Below are positions 5,839-7,627 of a DNA stretch of 7,627 bases, in pieces. The stretch lies in assembly GCA_017881285.1 (NCBI GenBank), contig JADGRD010000153.1:1-7627 (forward strand). Direction: 5' to 3'. The DNA comes from Pseudomonadota bacterium (lineage in GTDB: Bacteria; Myxococcota_A; Polyangia; Fen-1088). Each line of letters starts with the position of its first letter. The first letter of the stretch is position 1. The notes under the pieces were generated by a model. That model was not told the origin of the DNA. It did not search any database and was given only the letters and a program-made list of their open reading frames with translations. The position numbers and the translations under genes are program-made.

Positions 5839-6920
5839 TAGTTGATTTTTCGTAGGACGACCAGGACGCGCAAGGTCAGGCCGATGGCTTCGGCCACATC
5901 CTTGGCATCCTTGGGGCTCTTGGCCGTTTCCCGTAGGGGGCCGCGCGACAGGGCGCTGTCACCCTTGACGGGCGTGCCGGGATACCAGAGGCCGTCCTTG
6001 GCCTGGCGCGAGCGCAGATAGGCCTCGGCGGTGCGCACCCCGGAATTCTCTTTGCCGAGCCCAATGCCGGTGATGGTGTCAAGGGCATCGAGAACATCGG
6101 TGTAGAAGCGCGGCTCGGTCAGGATTTCCCAGTACGACGGCGCCTTGCGATCGTCGTAGCGATCGGGCTGCAAGAAACGCGTGGCGAGCAGTTCCGCCGC
6201 GCGGCGGGCCTCGCGCGAACCCCGCCGGTCCTTCGACGACGCGAAGGCGCGCAAAACCATGCCGGTGATGAGGTGGCTCGACGGCCGCGCCGCGGAGCCG
6301 GTGCGCACCCCTCGCCAGGCCCAGCCGCCATCGTCCTGGCGCAAGGACAGGAGAAAACGAAAACCCTTCTCCACGCCCACTTCGTTCTCGAAACCTGCGC
6401 GGCAGAGCGCCGAGAGCGCCCACCCCTGAAAGTGCAGGGCGGGGGTCTTGCCGCGTCCCTTGGGGTTCTCGGCCAAGGCCAGATCGCCGATGCCGCCGTC
6501 GTTGTCCTGCGAGGTCAGGAGATAGTTCGCGATCTTGTGGAGCTGCTGGGCGACCGGGCTCTTGCCTTCAACGCGCAAGCCGAGATCGGCCAGGCGATCG
6601 AGGCAGCGCACGGTGGCCAGGCAGCGGGCGAACTTGGGACCGCCCAGTTCCTTCTCGGCGGCGCGCGGGGCGAAGCTGCCGTCCTTGTCCAACTTGCGCA
6701 GGAGGGCTCGTACCTCGGGATAGCCCGCGATCTCCTCGGCGTTCGGCGCTTCGCTGTCGTCGATGAGGTCGCGGCGCACGCGGGCCAGCACGCTGGGCGT
6801 CCCCTCGCGCAGCAGGCGCGGAATCGGATCGCTGGCCAGGCGAGCTCGCCAACCCGAGAGCGCCCGCGGCGGCGGCTGGGCAACGGGCGGGGAAGGCGCG
6901 AACAGGCTCGGGCGGTTCAT
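5838..6920 (-). CDS. Alpha/alpha-toroid protein with prenyltransferase/squalene-cyclase-type repeats, function unknown
   Basis: A 360-residue protein with no signal peptide and no membrane segment. A Pro-rich N-terminus (residues 8-20) is followed by helical hairpins. Three glycine-rich turns resemble the QW-type repeats of terpenoid cyclases and protein prenyltransferase beta subunits: SQDNDGGIG (137-145), LRQDDGGWAW (193-202) and RQAKDGLWYPG (305-315). Other conserved-looking stretches are HFQGWALSALCRAGF (163-177), SSHLITGMVLRAF (214-226) and PSYWEILTEPRFYTDVLDALD (261-281). It is about half the length of squalene-hopene cyclases and I see no DXDD catalytic motif, so a hopanoid cyclase is unlikely. 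I do not recognise the specific family. ATG 6920 is chosen because a candidate -10 element lies 22 nt upstream; a longer reading from 7049 would run through that promoter. The gene is divergent from sspB and upstream of bioB. Confidence 0.75.
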   Translation of the reverse strand: MNRPSLFAPSPPVAQPPPRALSGWRARLASDPIPRLLREGTPSVLARVRRDLIDDSEAPNAEEIAGYPEVRALLRKLDKDGSFAPRAAEKELGGPKFARCLATVRCLDRLADLGLRVEGKSPVAQQLHKIANYLLTSQDNDGGIGDLALAENPKGRGKTPALHFQGWALSALCRAGFENEVGVEKGFRFLLSLRQDDGGWAWRGVRTGSAARPSSHLITGMVLRAFASSKDRRGSREARRAAELLATRFLQPDRYDDRKAPSYWEILTEPRFYTDVLDALDTITGIGLGKENSGVRTAEAYLRSRQAKDGLWYPGTPVKGDSALSRGPLRETAKSPKDAKDVAEAIGLTLRVLVVLRKIN

Positions 6921-6941
6921 GTCTGCTGCCAAGGTAGATGC

Positions 6942-6947
6942 ATTATA
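6942..6947 (-). promoter_or_regulatory. Candidate -10 element for the toroid-protein/bioB unit
   Basis: On the minus strand TATAAT is a perfect -10 hexamer within a TATATAATGCAT patch, one of the few AT-rich spots in the window. It ends 22 nt before ATG 6920. The best -35 at 17-bp spacing (CAGACG) matches consensus at only three positions. The same patch could also serve the divergent sspB, but no plus-strand hexamer pair is convincing. Confidence 0.4.
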
Positions 6948-7146
6948 TAGACTTGCGAGCCTGGCGTCTGGAGTTCTTGGTCGAGGGACAGGCCAGGCGG
7001 GATCCGGCTGGTGCATGCGGGCGACGGGAATCCGGTTGCCGCGTCGCACCTACGACCCAGTCCCACCTCAAGTTGGCCTGGCAAGCCTGAGAGAGGAAGG
7101 GTACAACAAGGAACCGGCAATTCTCTGTCTGAGGTGGGGCCGAGCA
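6948..7146. other. Divergent intergenic region / sspB 5' leader
   Basis: This stretch between the toroid gene and sspB holds no supported gene. It contains the upstream part of the candidate promoter patch and a leader with inverted repeats: CCCACCTCA (7062-7070) with TGAGGTGGG (7130-7138), and CCGGTT (7032-7037) with AACCGG (7112-7117). The two pairings cross, so they would form a pseudoknot or be alternatives. No tRNA-like fold was seen. Confidence 0.5.
7062..7138 (+). promoter_or_regulatory. Inverted repeat masking the sspB Shine-Dalgarno
   Basis: CCCACCTCA (7062-7070) is exactly complementary to TGAGGTGGG (7130-7138). A flanking G-U pair (7061/7139) and a G-C pair (7060/7140) could extend it to 11 bp. 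The right arm contains the only plausible SD for sspB (GAGGTGGGG, 7131-7139, 7 nt before ATG 7147). In the paired form the ribosome site would be closed. Whether it forms, and what opens it, is unknown. Confidence 0.45.
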
Positions 7147-7627
7147 ATGGACGAAAGCGAGAGACCGTCAAAGCGAGACGCCTTCCTTGCACTCCTGCGA
7201 GCGGGCTGGGCTTCGCTTCACCTGGATGCCCGATGTCCGGGCGTGGTGGTGCCGGCGCCATTCTCGTCGCAGGCGCACCTCGTGTTGCAGTACGGGCGGA
7301 ACATGCCCATTGCCATCACGGATCTCGAAGTCACCGAGGCGGGCGTGAGCGCGACGCTCTCGTTCTCGCGGGTTTCGCACCGCACCTACGTGCCGTGGAG
7401 CGCGGTCTACGCGGTGAGCTGCACCAACGGCTGCGGCGTGCTCTATCGGGAGGACGTTCCCGAGGACGTGGCCGTGGCCACGCCGACCGACGCCGGGTTG
7501 GTCGAGCTGCCCTGGAAGGGGCGGTCGCGCGAGTCCGGCGGCTATGCCTTTCGCGACGACGGACCGCCTCTGCGCTCCGTTCCGAGCGCCGACGATATCG
7601 ACCCGGGCGCTCTGGCGATCCATCTTC
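7147..7627 (+). CDS. sspB: SspB-family ClpXP adaptor protein, partial (3' end outside window)
   Basis: SspB delivers ssrA-tagged and some other proteins to the ClpXP protease. The 160 visible residues follow the SspB fold: an N-terminal helix (RDAFLALLRAGWASLHLDAR, 10-29), the VVVPAPF strand with the PGV lead-in (31-39; compare PGVQVPMEY in E. coli), HLVLQYGRNMPIAITDLEVTE (44-64), GVSATLSFSRVSHRTYVPWSAVYAV (66-90), and GVLYREDVPED (97-107; compare GTMFEPE). The part after residue 108 is variable and acidic/proline-containing, as in the flexible tail that carries the ClpX-binding peptide in known SspBs; the true C-terminus is off the right edge. ATG 7147 has a good SD (GAGGTGGGG) at proper spacing, and the family alignment starts shortly after it. 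The reading has no stop to the window end. It is divergent from the toroid gene. Confidence 0.88.
   Translation, partial: MDESERPSKRDAFLALLRAGWASLHLDARCPGVVVPAPFSSQAHLVLQYGRNMPIAITDLEVTEAGVSATLSFSRVSHRTYVPWSAVYAVSCTNGCGVLYREDVPEDVAVATPTDAGLVELPWKGRSRESGGYAFRDDGPPLRSVPSADDIDPGALAIHL

Noticed and set aside
4804..5841. Plus-strand open frame of 345 codons
   Set aside because: It is antisense to bioB; BioB motifs are intact on the other strand.
6917..7261. Minus-strand open frame of 114 codons
   Set aside because: It overlaps the sspB start and the promoter region, and no family or coding signal is seen.

Overview
This is a GC-rich, densely coded bacterial stretch. The genes lie on both strands and most start codons lack a strong Shine-Dalgarno (SD) sequence. 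The gene content is an SspB-type ClpXP adaptor, BioB, PlsY, PpnP, an Omp85-family outer-membrane protein and a large DUF2723 membrane protein. That fits a diderm, proteobacteria-like organism. The GC content and the family variants make a myxobacterial or other 'deltaproteobacterial' lineage my best guess, but this is an inference and not a firm assignment.

Layout. Positions 1-3588 hold a minus-strand cluster, in transcription order: a small ankyrin-repeat protein (3588-3103), a polytopic DUF2723/GT117-type membrane protein (3099-943), and an Omp85-family protein with a signal peptide and one POTRA-like domain that runs off the left edge. Positions 3751-4698 hold a plus-strand pair, plsY (acyl-phosphate:glycerol-3-phosphate acyltransferase) and ppnP (nucleoside phosphorylase). 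The two clusters diverge from a gap carrying a 72-bp tract of twelve GTGGYC hexamers. Positions 4801-6920 hold a second minus-strand cluster: an uncharacterised alpha/alpha-toroid protein of prenyltransferase/squalene-cyclase type, followed by bioB. A divergent plus-strand sspB starts at 7147 and runs off the right edge.

Non-coding structure. A dispersed palindromic repeat occurs twice, in opposite orientations. One copy (721-850) overlaps the 5' end of the Omp85 gene and appears to supply its start codons and the charged front of its signal peptide. The other (5761-5838) fills the gap between the toroid gene and bioB. The 102-bp gap between the convergent ppnP and bioB genes holds several hairpins and may carry another REP-like element. 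The sspB leader contains a long-range inverted repeat that would bury the SD sequence.

How the genes relate. plsY acts in phospholipid synthesis and bioB makes biotin, the cofactor needed for malonyl-CoA synthesis, so lipid supply is a loose shared theme. The ankyrin/DUF2723/Omp85 run looks like an envelope operon. No complete new defence or mobile system is visible. The most unusual signals are the start-codon-donating repeat, the hexamer tract between divergent genes, and the masked SD of sspB.
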